8,005 nucleotides of DNA. It comes from JBEKCP01 sp050014815 (GTDB lineage Bacteria; Planctomycetota; Planctomycetia; Pirellulales; Thermoguttaceae). The notes under the pieces were generated by a model. The model worked only from the letters and a program-made list of their open reading frames with translations, had not been told where the DNA came from and did no database searches. The first letter of the stretch is position 1. Each line of letters begins with the position of its first letter. This document shows, one piece after another, positions 1 through 5,391 of the stretch. The DNA is taken from assembly GCA_050014815.1 (NCBI GenBank), contig JBEKCP010000266.1, positions 1 to 8,005 on the forward strand, read 5' to 3'. A program made the translations under genes and the position numbers.

Positions 1-2
1 TC

Positions 3-164
3 GGCGCAGACATGGTCGCCCGCGCCGCCGATGCCGGGCACCTTGTAGGCTCGGCGATCACGATGCGGCAAACCGAGGCCAACCTGCTGGCGCACTTGCG
101 GCTGCCAGCCGAGATCGCGCACCGCTTGACCTGCTTGACCCCCCGCAAGGCACTCGGGTTATAG
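3..164 (+). pseudogene. C-terminal piece of a NagA-like amidohydrolase (partial at window edge)
   Basis: This frame is open from the window edge to a TAG at 162-164 and gives 53 residues. It contains LVGSAITM, then an LLAHLRLPAEIAHRLTCLTP stretch, then RKALGL. This order matches, from memory, the region near the end of N-acetylglucosamine-6-phosphate deacetylases: (L)xGSxLTM, a helix, then a (N/T)PAxxxGL motif. Family members normally continue about 30 residues further with a G-x-I-x-x-G-x-x-ADL segment, and I cannot find that segment in any frame after the stop. The copy therefore appears truncated at its 3' end. Whether the upstream part is intact cannot be seen. It could also belong to another amidohydrolase-superfamily deacetylase. 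The gene has no same-strand partner until 1084. Confidence 0.45.
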
Positions 165-337
165 ACAGGGAGGGCCTTCTACGGCCGCCGCCCGCCGAGC
201 GAGTGCTGCCGTTTCTGCACGGTCTGGTTGGGCCGAGGGGCTGGTCCTGCACGGAATTGAGCCGCTCCGTCGCGCTGCCGCTTCGCCGGAACGGGCAGGA
301 GGGGCTGTAGGCCCGGTTTCCACGGCGATCTTCTGGG

Positions 338-460
338 CTGCTCTGCCCCGTCGTAGGCCACGAACTGCCAATCCCCGCCGCCGGCCCGCATCTCATCCTC
401 GAAGGTTTCCAGATCCTTGGCTGAGACGTGCGGAGCCCGGCTAGGCATACAGACTGCCAT
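338..460 (-). pseudogene. Fragment of a dienelactone-hydrolase-like alpha/beta hydrolase
   Basis: Read on the minus strand, about 33 residues (APHVSAKDLETFEDEMRAGG followed by GDWQFVAYDGAE) resemble the C-terminal part of dienelactone hydrolase family proteins. There, a D-P-x-V segment carrying the catalytic Asp is followed by an E-M-x-x-A-x-x-D-W-Q helix and strand and then the catalytic His. In this copy the Asp-Pro is degraded to Ala-Pro, and the sequence departs from the family just before the expected His. The Ser nucleophile region is absent upstream. I read it as a remnant of an unrelated gene rather than an expressed protein. The frame stays open to 179, but residues beyond 338 do not resemble the family. 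Assignment rests on a short stretch, so it is moderate. Confidence 0.5.
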
Positions 461-474
461 AACTACCTATCCCA

Positions 475-675
475 CCAGCATTTCGGCCCGAATCTCCTGC
501 CACAGCCTGCTGCCAGATGATCGACGGGGAGCGACTACTGATCCACGAACCCGGCGGCCAGGGAGATCAGATGGGGGTGTGCCAATGCCTTGGCCATGAG
601 CAAGGAGACCAGGCCCTGGCCACCAGCCCATTGGGCCCGTTGGCTCAAGACGCTCGGGATGGTGCCGAATGGCAT
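475..675 (-). pseudogene. N-terminal fragment of a PLP-dependent (fold type I) aminotransferase, broken by a stop
   Basis: From an ATG at 675-673 (minus strand) the frame reads LSQRAQWAGGQGLVSLLMAK, then ALAHPHLISLAAGFVDQ, and then hits TAG at 537-535. Immediately after this stop the same frame resumes with SLPVDHLAAG. Together these match the beginning of aminotransferases of the LysN/MocR-like group, which start with a short helix, then (P/L)-x-L-I-S-L-A-x-G-x-x-D-x-x-(S/T)-L-P. So the TAG is a nonsense mutation inside the family motif. A further frame change appears needed near 505 to continue as QEIRAEMLVG. The PLP-binding Lys and the rest of the roughly 400-residue protein are missing. 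It lies head to tail with the hydrolase scrap at 338-460 on the same strand. The gene is dead. Confidence 0.6.
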
Positions 676-689
676 GGCTGCCGGGAGTT

Positions 690-929
690 TCATCCCTCTA
701 TTGTGCTTGCCTCGGGCCGGGGGATCAATCCCTGTTCGGCCCACCGCCACGGGTAGGCCGGATCGAGCTTGCCACGCCGGGCCAATCCGACGAAGGCCGC
801 CCAGGTGTTGCAGATCACGTTTTGGACGGGTCCGGCACGGGCCTCGGGGCTATAGCCCCGAAAGGCACACTTGGCATAGATGATGGCGCCCGTCTGGTGA
901 CGGCGGTCGAGCAGGTTCGTCGTGTGTCA
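690..929 (-). pseudogene. Fragment of a conserved planctomycete hypothetical protein
   Basis: Between TGA stops at 929-927 and 692-690 the minus strand encodes 78 residues including AKCAFRGYSPEARAGPVQNV, then ICNTWAAFVGLARRGKLDPA, then YPWRWAEQGL. I recall a family of short uncharacterised planctomycete proteins with the pattern A-F-R-x-(6-10)-EEA-x-x-E-V-x-A-N-x-x-x-A-F-V-R-L-x-x-R-G-K-x-D-x-A-Y-P-x-x-L-A-x-Y. The spacing here follows it closely. There is no start codon in a sensible place, the part before the helix is short, and the region after AYP has lost the expected continuation. Function of the family is not known to me; a weak likeness to sigma-factor-like helices is only an impression. 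It is probably a relic. Confidence 0.5.
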
Positions 930-1083
930 ACTGCGAAACGGTCCCCTCGACGCCGCCAAAGTGGCCCCGTACAGGCCGCGACCGTTCCAGTCTGCCGAAT
1001 CTCGACTCGCCAGCCCCCCGCCGTTCAGAGTTACTTCCCAAGCAGGGGTGAGTTTGGTAGGGTAACGGTAGAGGGACAGTGAC

Positions 1084-1896
1084 ATGCGGCTCGCCTGGGC
1101 AACTGACATTCATCTCAACCACGCGACCAACACCGTCCAGCGGAAGTTCTACCAGGCGGTCAAGGACCAGGCCGATGCCCTCGTCTTGACCGGCGACATC
1201 GCGGAGAGTCCCACCCTTGGCCGCTTCCTGACGGTGATGCCGATGCTGGCCGACCGCCCGTGCTACTTCGTTCTGGGTAACCACGATTACTACCGTGGCT
1301 CCATTGCCGACACTCGCTTTTACGTCGCCCAGTTGGTGGGCGAAGCCAAGAACCTTGTCTACTTGAACCTTGCAGGTGTTGTCGAGTTGACGCCGCACAC
1401 CGCCCTGGTCGGCCATGATGGGTGGGCCGATGCCCGGCTGGGCGATTTCGACGGATCCGACGTGATCCTGAACGACTTTCTGCTGATCGAAGAACTCTCC
1501 TGTTGGAAGGACGCTAACACCTTGGACAAGCCCGCATTGCGACAAGCGCTGCAAGCTCTAGGCGACGAGGCGGCTGGGTACTTGAGAAACGTCCTGACCA
1601 CGGCAGCAGAAAAGTATCCGCATGTCATCGTGGCCACCCACGTCCCGCCCTTCCGCGAGGCTGCCTGGCATCAGGGCGGCCCCTCCGCCGACGACTATCT
1701 GCCCTTCTTCTCCTGCAAGGCGATGGGCGACGTGCTGCTGGAAGTGGCGCGGTCCCATCCGGGATGTCAGATCCTTGTTCTCTGCGGGCACACGCACGGC
1801 GGTGGCGAGATCCAGGTGGCGGAGAACTTGCGGGTCGTGACCGGGCCGGCGGAGTACGGGCACCCCGAGATCCAGCGGATCATCGGCGTGGAGTAG
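1084..1896 (+). CDS. Calcineurin-like metallophosphoesterase
   Basis: This 270-residue cytoplasmic protein has no signal peptide or membrane segment. All motifs of the calcineurin-like metallophosphoesterase fold are present in order: D8-x-H10 in TDIHL, G37-D38 in TGDIAE, GNHD at 65-68, H186 in ATHVPP, and GHTH at 235-238. These residues bind a dinuclear metal centre and act in phosphoester hydrolysis. The substrate (nucleotide, phosphodiester or phosphoprotein) cannot be read from the sequence. A GHDGW segment at 110-114 and a long helical insert (about 125-175) lie between the metal motifs. The ATG at 1084 is supported by GAGGGA at 1071-1076, 7 bases upstream. It is the only intact-looking gene in the left third and is flanked on both sides by gene fragments, so it may be a recent arrival or the one gene kept under selection. 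Confidence 0.9.
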   Translation: MRLAWATDIHLNHATNTVQRKFYQAVKDQADALVLTGDIAESPTLGRFLTVMPMLADRPCYFVLGNHDYYRGSIADTRFYVAQLVGEAKNLVYLNLAGVVELTPHTALVGHDGWADARLGDFDGSDVILNDFLLIEELSCWKDANTLDKPALRQALQALGDEAAGYLRNVLTTAAEKYPHVIVATHVPPFREAAWHQGGPSADDYLPFFSCKAMGDVLLEVARSHPGCQILVLCGHTHGGGEIQVAENLRVVTGPAEYGHPEIQRIIGVE

Positions 1897-1920
1897 ACGC
1901 GGGGGGAGGGGCGATTGGTA

Positions 1921-2364
1921 AAATGGATGCCCCACACGTTCACGCACCAGGGAGTTTACGGTTCCGGCCAGGCATACTGCTACCCGGGCGAGATCGACGG
2001 CAAGCACTGGGACAAGGCCCGGCTCGAAGAGGCGCTCCAGCCCGTAGTCGAGTTCCAGCGAAAGTACAACATCCACATCTACATCGGTGAGTTCAGCGCG
2101 ATCCGCTGGGCGCCGGAGGGCAGCACCCATCGCCACCTGAAGGATCTGATCGACATCTTCGAGGCCCATGACTGGGATTGGAGCTATCATGCTTTCCGCG
2201 AGTGGGACGGATGGAGCGTGGAACACGGCAACGACCCCAAGGATCACCACCGCGCCAAGGCAACCACGGACCGCGAAGAACTGCTGCGATCGTGGTTTGC
2301 GAAGAATGCCAAACCGCTGCCGCAAGAAAGGGCACCCCTTGCGCCACCCACACAGGATAAGTGA
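1921..2364 (+). pseudogene. GH5 glycoside hydrolase, C-terminal half only
   Basis: About 147 residues match the second half of glycoside hydrolase family 5 (cellulase-type TIM barrel). PHTFTHQGV is followed by YPGEIDG, then IHIYIGEFSAIRWAP, then WDWSYHAFREWDGWSVE, and finally a TDRxELLxSWFAKN tail. The Glu in GEFS is in the position of the catalytic nucleophile (strand 7). The acid/base Glu in the N-E-P motif on strand 4 and everything upstream are missing, so a normal roughly 350-400-residue enzyme is reduced to less than half. A TTG at 1915 could nominally start the frame, with a purine-rich run at 1901-1910 before it, but I read this as a 5' truncation, with the break about 25 bp after the phosphoesterase stop. 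The C-terminal end looks natural. Activity is not expected because the barrel is incomplete. Confidence 0.8.
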
Positions 2365-2385
2365 AGGCAAGCGGGACCTGCGGCG

Positions 2386-2553
2386 ATGCTCTTGCACGTA
2401 GACATGGATGCGTACTACGCCTCGGTCGAGGAGCGGGACCGGCCGGAGCTGGTCGGCAAGCCGGTCATCGTGGGCGGCTCCCCGGAGAAGCGGGGCGTGG
2501 TGTCGGCGGCCAACTACGTCGCCCGCCGGGGACTGGGCCGGCAACCTTCTTGA
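2386..2553 (+). pseudogene. dinB: 5' fragment of DNA polymerase IV (Y-family)
   Basis: The ATG at 2386 opens with MLLHVDMDAYYASVEERDRP, the Y-family polymerase N-terminus. D6 is the metal-binding Asp and Y11 sits at the steric-gate position. It continues with ELVGKPVIVGG and RGVVSAANYVAR, all standard for DinB. After residue 48 similarity stops abruptly and the frame ends at TGA 2551-2553 (55 codons). A full DinB is about 350-400 residues. The second palm motif with the catalytic Asp-Glu pair, the fingers, the thumb and the little finger are all absent. The break coincides with the start of a stem-loop repeat near 2528, suggesting that the repeat or a rearrangement there truncated the gene. 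It begins 21 bp after the GH5 stop. Not functional as a polymerase. Confidence 0.85.
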
Positions 2554-2620
2554 CGCCAAAAATCACGGCCGCAGTTACCAAGGCCCTTGGCGTCGATTCT
2601 GGCAAAAGGCACGTCGAAAG
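2528..2620. repeat. Stem-loop repeat, copy A
   Basis: This is the first of two diverged copies of a repeat; the second starts 225 bp downstream. Both share an exact CCTTCTTGACGCC (here 2545-2557), with looser similarity on both sides (GGGG start, CGGCCGCA or AGGCCGCA core, GCCCTTGG, AGACACC). In this copy GACGCCAA (2552-2559) pairs with TTGGCGTC (2587-2594). The repeat begins where similarity to DinB ends. I do not recognise it as a named element, and its right boundary is approximate. Confidence 0.45.
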
Positions 2621-2752
2621 ACACCATGCCCAGGGTGCGCGGCCCTCCATGGGCCGCTGGCGCAACGGGGGGAGGGCCGTTGCGGTGTTGCTGCTGGCGA
2701 TTCGCGTTTAATGAATCGAGAAGGTCAAGTTGTGCGCCGCCCGAATCGGCAA

Positions 2753-2855
2753 GGGGCCGACGCGGCACGCCTTCTTGACGCCCGTTCCGGGACCATCAAG
2801 GCCGCAAGACACCGTGCCCTTGGACGTTGCGATACGGGCGTCAAGAGCGTCGGGC
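2753..2855. repeat. Stem-loop repeat, copy B
   Basis: Second copy of the repeat, with CCTTCTTGACGCC at 2770-2782. It forms a better hairpin than copy A: TCTTGACGCCCGT (2773-2785) is perfectly complementary to ACGGGCGTCAAGA (2834-2846), a 13-bp stem enclosing 48 bases. The loop carries the elements shared with copy A (AAGGCCGCA, AGACACC, GCCCTTGG). No open frame of a known family crosses it. Its outer limits are approximate. Confidence 0.5.
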
Positions 2856-2993
2856 GAGCGCCACCGCTCCACACATCGCCACTCTTCCCCGCTGCCAGGC
2901 CAAATCTTTCTCAAAAGGGGGGCTGTCGTGATTTTCGGACCGGCTCAGGTAAGCTCGTTTTCCGTTCCTGACGACGTTCTCAAGGCGAGTTGC

Positions 2994-2999
2994 TATAAT
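2994..2999 (+). promoter_or_regulatory. Possible -10 box without a gene
   Basis: A perfect TATAAT occurs in otherwise GC-rich DNA, reading rightward. The best -35-like partner, CTGACG at 2968-2973, is 20 bases away, which is too far for a good sigma-70 promoter. About 30 bp downstream a GTG (3031-3033) starts only a five-codon frame ending in TGA. It may be the promoter of a gene lost when the transposon-derived segment arrived, or chance. Confidence 0.2.
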
Positions 3000-3108
3000 C
3001 GTGGCGGGATGAGAACAATAACGGGAGTCGTGTGAACAGCCTGACTTGAGCAAGCCCCCGAAAATCAGGATGGGGTATGGCCTGCACTTTCCGAAAAGCT
3101 GACCTATG

Positions 3109-3793
3109 TTAGACGGCCAAATCCATCAGGCGTCGCACCAAATGGAGGATTTTGCGTGGCAGCCGCCTCGCGGCGCCAAGCGTCGATAATTCGTGTTCCA
3201 TGATCTGCCGTCGCAAGGCTTTGCGGCGGTCGGCATGCGACGGACGGCGATCGGCGTCGTCCCATGGGGACTGGCTGCGGTCGCAAAGCTCGTCGTGGGG
3301 ACGGTTCCAGGACCGGAGTTCCACCAACGTATGCATCCAGAGGTTCAGATGATAGACGGCCAAGTTGGTCCAGATGTTCCGAACCTGCTGCTGGCCCGCG
3401 CCCCAGACCTCCTTCACGTCGTGGAAGTCCTGCTCGATCGTGGCGCGGTCGGCGAAAGCTTCGATAATCTCCACCGCCGTCGCATTCGGATCGGTCGAGA
3501 AGAAGGGGAACCAATCGTGGTCCTCCAGGACGATCACCACGCGAATCACCCCGCCGGTTGGCCGGTACGTTGCCAGGAAGGTCTTGTACAGCTTGGTGAC
3601 CGTTTGGCCGTAGACCGTGCATTTGGCAACCAGCCAGCCTTTGCGATGTGCGGCACGCTTGGCCAGGCTGATCCTGTTCTTGCCGTACTTGGGCGGACGA
3701 CCGGGACCACGCCGCCGGGCGTTTCCCTCGACCAATATCGCACGTACGTCCGCTTGCTCGCGGAGCACGCGAGGCAATGACCGCCGGGGGCCG
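3109..3793 (-). mobile_element. Remnant of an insertion sequence: C-terminal half of a DDE transposase
   Basis: About 227 residues on the minus strand, ending at TAA 3111-3109, match the C-terminal half of a DDE transposase that I associate with planctomycete genomes. Landmarks in order are RRGPGRPPKYGKNRISLAKR, TVTKLYKTFLATYRPTGGVI, FFSTDPNAT, ADRATIEQDFHDVKEVWGAG, then NLWMHTLVELRSW and SPWDDADRRPSHADRRKALR. The Glu in ATIEQDF is in the place of the third catalytic acidic residue. The first Asp and the DNA-binding N-terminus, roughly half of the expected 400-450 residues, are absent. The frame stays open past 3793, but the sequence there is a palindromic repeat and then the neighbouring gene read in another frame, so the homology ends near 3793. 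I cannot place it in an IS family with confidence. Not autonomous. Confidence 0.8.
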
Positions 3794-3900
3794 TGTAGGG
3801 TGGGTCGACGGGCACCAACGTGCAGCGTTGGTCGGCGAGCCCCACCAGAAATCGGCCAGATTCCGGTTGGTGGGGCTCGCTGCGCTCGACCCACCCTACA
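3794..3900. repeat. Compound palindromic repeat (two nested stems)
   Basis: The outer arms TGTAGGGTGGGTCGA (3794-3808) and TCGACCCACCCTACA (3886-3900) are perfect 15-bp complements. Inside them GCGAGCCCCACCA (3835-3847) pairs perfectly with TGGTGGGGCTCGC (3868-3880). The sequence resembles the dispersed GTAGGGTGGGTC-type repeats seen many times in some bacterial genomes; this is from memory. It sits exactly between the truncated transposase and the 3' end of the SUMF1-like gene. No T-run follows, so an intrinsic terminator is not indicated, although such a hairpin could protect an mRNA 3' end. Confidence 0.8.
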
Positions 3901-3946
3901 ATTCCGCCACCTTCCGCAAACGGTAACAAGGCCAGATGCCATACCA

Positions 3947-4957
3947 TTACTGAGTCCTGGCAACGCGGAAGCCTGTGCCGTCGAGCCGGATGCCCGGCCC
4001 GCCCCTGACGCGCCAGGCGGAACGGCCGCTGATCGGCCCGGTGCCCCAGGAAGCGCTGCGAAGGACACGGCCAACTCCGGTGTCTGGGCCGGTTGGGTCG
4101 TCCGCGGGAGACTTCGCGTAGTATTCCACGCCGTACCAATCCGCGCACCACTGCCAGGCATTTCCGTGCATGTCGTAAAGCCCGAAGGCGTTCGGCTTGA
4201 ATGAACCCACCGGCGAGGTGAACACATACCCGTCGCTGGCTTTGATTGTGAATTTCCAATCCGGGAACTTCGCCTTGGCCGTCGCGTCGGCCACGTTGCC
4301 GACCTTGGCCAGCGTCTCGGGATCGTCGCCGCTGTAGTAGCGCGTTGTCGTCCCTGCACGGCAGGCATATTCCCACTCGGCTTCGGTGGGCAGCCGGTAT
4401 GTCTTGCCTTCCTTCTTGCTCAGCCACTTGCAGAAGGCCACCGCATCGTCCCAACTCACGTTCACCACTGGATGCTCGTCGGTCTGCTCGAAACCCGCGT
4501 CCCGCCAGGAATACTTCTCGTTGAAGCCGAACTCTTTCTCGTCGGGGTTCCAGCCCCAAGCCCCCCGCGTCTCGACCTTCTCCGCATCGGTCTTGTACCC
4601 CGTATCGGTGACGAACTGCCAAAACTGGCCCCGCGTCACATGGTATGTGCCCAGGTAGAATGGCTTCGTGATTCGCACGCGATGCTGCGGGTGCTCGCCC
4701 TTGAAAAAGTCTGCTTTCAGAACATTCTCGCCGTAGGTCTTGTTAAGGAAGGCAGCCGTGGCCTCCGCTGACTCGCCGCTGCCCATCTTGAACTCGCCCG
4801 CCGGGATGAGCACCATCTTCAACTTCACGCCGCCGCCGAGATCGACGGCGATCTGCTTGTCGCCACCCGCCCCCTTGGGTTCCTGGGCGGTTGCGAGGGT
4901 CAGATTGCCGAGCACCGTTAGCGCCACCAACGCGACTGCAAATACCTTTCGGAACAT
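3947..4957 (-). CDS. Secreted SUMF1/formylglycine-generating-enzyme-like protein
   Basis: This protein has 336 residues. Residues 1-24 form a Sec signal peptide (MFRK, hydrophobic core VFAVALVALTVL, ending ATA before Q25), so the product is exported. A full FGE-sulfatase domain follows: MVLIPAGEFKMGS (48-60), FYLGTYHVTRGQF (100-112), HPVVNVSWDDAVAFCKWLS (162-180), YRLPTEAEWEYACRAG (187-202), FGLYDMHGNAWQWCADWYG (258-276), and GFRVAR (329-334). Where true formylglycine-generating enzymes carry the Cys pair in the C-terminal part, this protein has LRSASWGTGPISGRSAWR, with no Cys. It is therefore more likely a structural or binding member of the superfamily than a sulfatase-activating oxidase. 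The frame is open upstream to 5266, but the ATG at 4957 is chosen because AAGGAGGT lies 7 bases upstream and the signal peptide starts there. Transcribed alone, leftward. Confidence 0.92.
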   Translation of the reverse strand: MFRKVFAVALVALTVLGNLTLATAQEPKGAGGDKQIAVDLGGGVKLKMVLIPAGEFKMGSGESAEATAAFLNKTYGENVLKADFFKGEHPQHRVRITKPFYLGTYHVTRGQFWQFVTDTGYKTDAEKVETRGAWGWNPDEKEFGFNEKYSWRDAGFEQTDEHPVVNVSWDDAVAFCKWLSKKEGKTYRLPTEAEWEYACRAGTTTRYYSGDDPETLAKVGNVADATAKAKFPDWKFTIKASDGYVFTSPVGSFKPNAFGLYDMHGNAWQWCADWYGVEYYAKSPADDPTGPDTGVGRVLRSASWGTGPISGRSAWRVRGGPGIRLDGTGFRVARTQ

Positions 4958-4964
4958 GGGCCAA

Positions 4965-4972
4965 ACCTCCTT
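4965..4972 (-). promoter_or_regulatory. Strong Shine-Dalgarno of the SUMF1-like gene
   Basis: On the minus strand AAGGAGGT lies 7 bases before the ATG at 4957. It is nearly the full anti-16S complement and fixes the start site, ruling out the longer upstream reading of the frame that runs through repeats. Confidence 0.85.
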
Positions 4973-4980
4973 CAGCGGAG

Positions 4981-5053
4981 CCCGTTGTGGCGGATCGCCG
5001 AAACGCACGACGCCCGGGGGAATGGCACGGTCAGGAGACCGTGCCACAACGGG
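4981..5053. repeat. Hairpin repeat in the probable 5' leader of the SUMF1-like gene
   Basis: The outer arms CCCGTTGTGGC (4981-4991) and GCCACAACGGG (5043-5053) are perfect 11-bp complements. Overlapping the right arm is a tight hairpin, TGGCACGGTC (5023-5032), loop AGGA, GACCGTGCCA (5037-5046). The two structures compete for bases 5043-5046. The GGCACGGTC/GACCGTGCC hairpin resembles a repeat I have seen dispersed in planctomycete genomes. Its right-hand structure ends 9 bp from the Shine-Dalgarno, so it could influence translation. Confidence 0.7.
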
Positions 5054-5084
5054 GGGCCGAAACGAATCCTCGCACCACAACCAG

Positions 5085-5112
5085 TTTACAAGCGACTCTT
5101 GCCGGCCGTCAA
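5085..5112 (-). promoter_or_regulatory. Candidate sigma-70-type promoter for the SUMF1-like gene
   Basis: On the minus strand TTGACG (5112-5107) and TGTAAA (5090-5085) are separated by 16 bases, giving 5/6 and 4/6 matches to the consensus. Transcription from here would start near 5078 and give a leader of about 120 bases containing the hairpin repeat at 4981-5053. Planctomycete promoters are not well defined by consensus, so this is a candidate only. Confidence 0.35.
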
Positions 5113-5153
5113 TTACCACCGCCTTCCGTGTGCGGCAATCCTTTCCGGCAAGC

Positions 5154-5391
5154 GAACCGCGAAGCGGTTCCATATCAGAGCCCAGGGTTGCCGCGGAGCG
5201 GCTACCCTGGGTTGCGGATAGAATGGGGCTCGGTGAACCCTGTAGGGGTTCCAGAGAGGCTTCCACAAACCCGTTGGGGTTGGAATGGGGTGGCCCGGGC
5301 GGGAACCCAGGGTGGCGCTACGCGGCGACCAGCCTCCGGCTGGTACCCCGCTCCGCTGACCCTGGGCTAAGTTATGCAACGCCTTCGGCGT
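5154..5391. repeat. Multi-hairpin repeat block
   Basis: At least five hairpins occur in 240 bp. GAACCGC (5154-5160) pairs with GCGGTTC (5164-5170). CCCAGGGT (5181-5188) plus GCCGC (5190-5194) pairs with GCGGC (5198-5202) plus ACCCTGGG (5204-5211), a nearly continuous 14-bp stem. GAACCC (5235-5240) pairs with GGGTTC (5246-5251). A second CCCAGGGT (5306-5313) pairs with ACCCTGGG (5359-5366) and encloses ACCAGCC/GGCTGGT (5328-5344). ACGCC/GGCGT occupies 5379-5391. The sequence resembles a repeat I recall as widely dispersed in Pirellula-type planctomycetes. Open frames through it are repeat-derived and not convincing as genes. Confidence 0.7.

Larger units (their letters stand above)
2554..3108. 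other. Gene-poor stretch between the dinB and transposase fragments
   Basis: No open frame here resembles a known protein. Frames on both strands have compositions typical of GC-rich noncoding DNA and no convincing start site. The stretch contains most of repeat copy A, all of copy B, and an isolated TATAAT. The left boundary of the transposon-derived sequence probably lies somewhere in 3050-3108, but I cannot identify a terminal inverted repeat because the other end of the element is missing. Confidence 0.6.

Noticed and set aside
845..860. Perfect 16-base palindrome CGGGGCTATAGCCCCG
   Set aside because: It lies inside the conserved-hypothetical fragment and encodes part of its FRGYSPEA motif, so it is probably coincidence.
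850..1554. Long minus-strand open frame opposite the phosphoesterase gene
   Set aside because: It is antisense to a gene with all its metal motifs, resembles no family, and is expected in GC-rich DNA.
1558..2559. 333-codon minus-strand frame across the phosphoesterase, GH5 and dinB segments
   Set aside because: It spans three unrelated plus-strand coding segments and has no recognisable motif.
2528..2855. Repeats considered as a CRISPR array
   Set aside because: There are only two imperfect copies 225 bp apart, without regular spacers and with no cas-like genes in view.
3546..4622. 358-codon minus-strand frame over the SUMF1-like gene
   Set aside because: It is an out-of-frame shadow of the SUMF1-like gene and the palindrome at 3794-3900.
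4958..5266. 103-residue N-terminal extension of the SUMF1-like frame
   Set aside because: It runs through hairpin repeats, and the internal ATG at 4957 has both a strong Shine-Dalgarno and a signal peptide.
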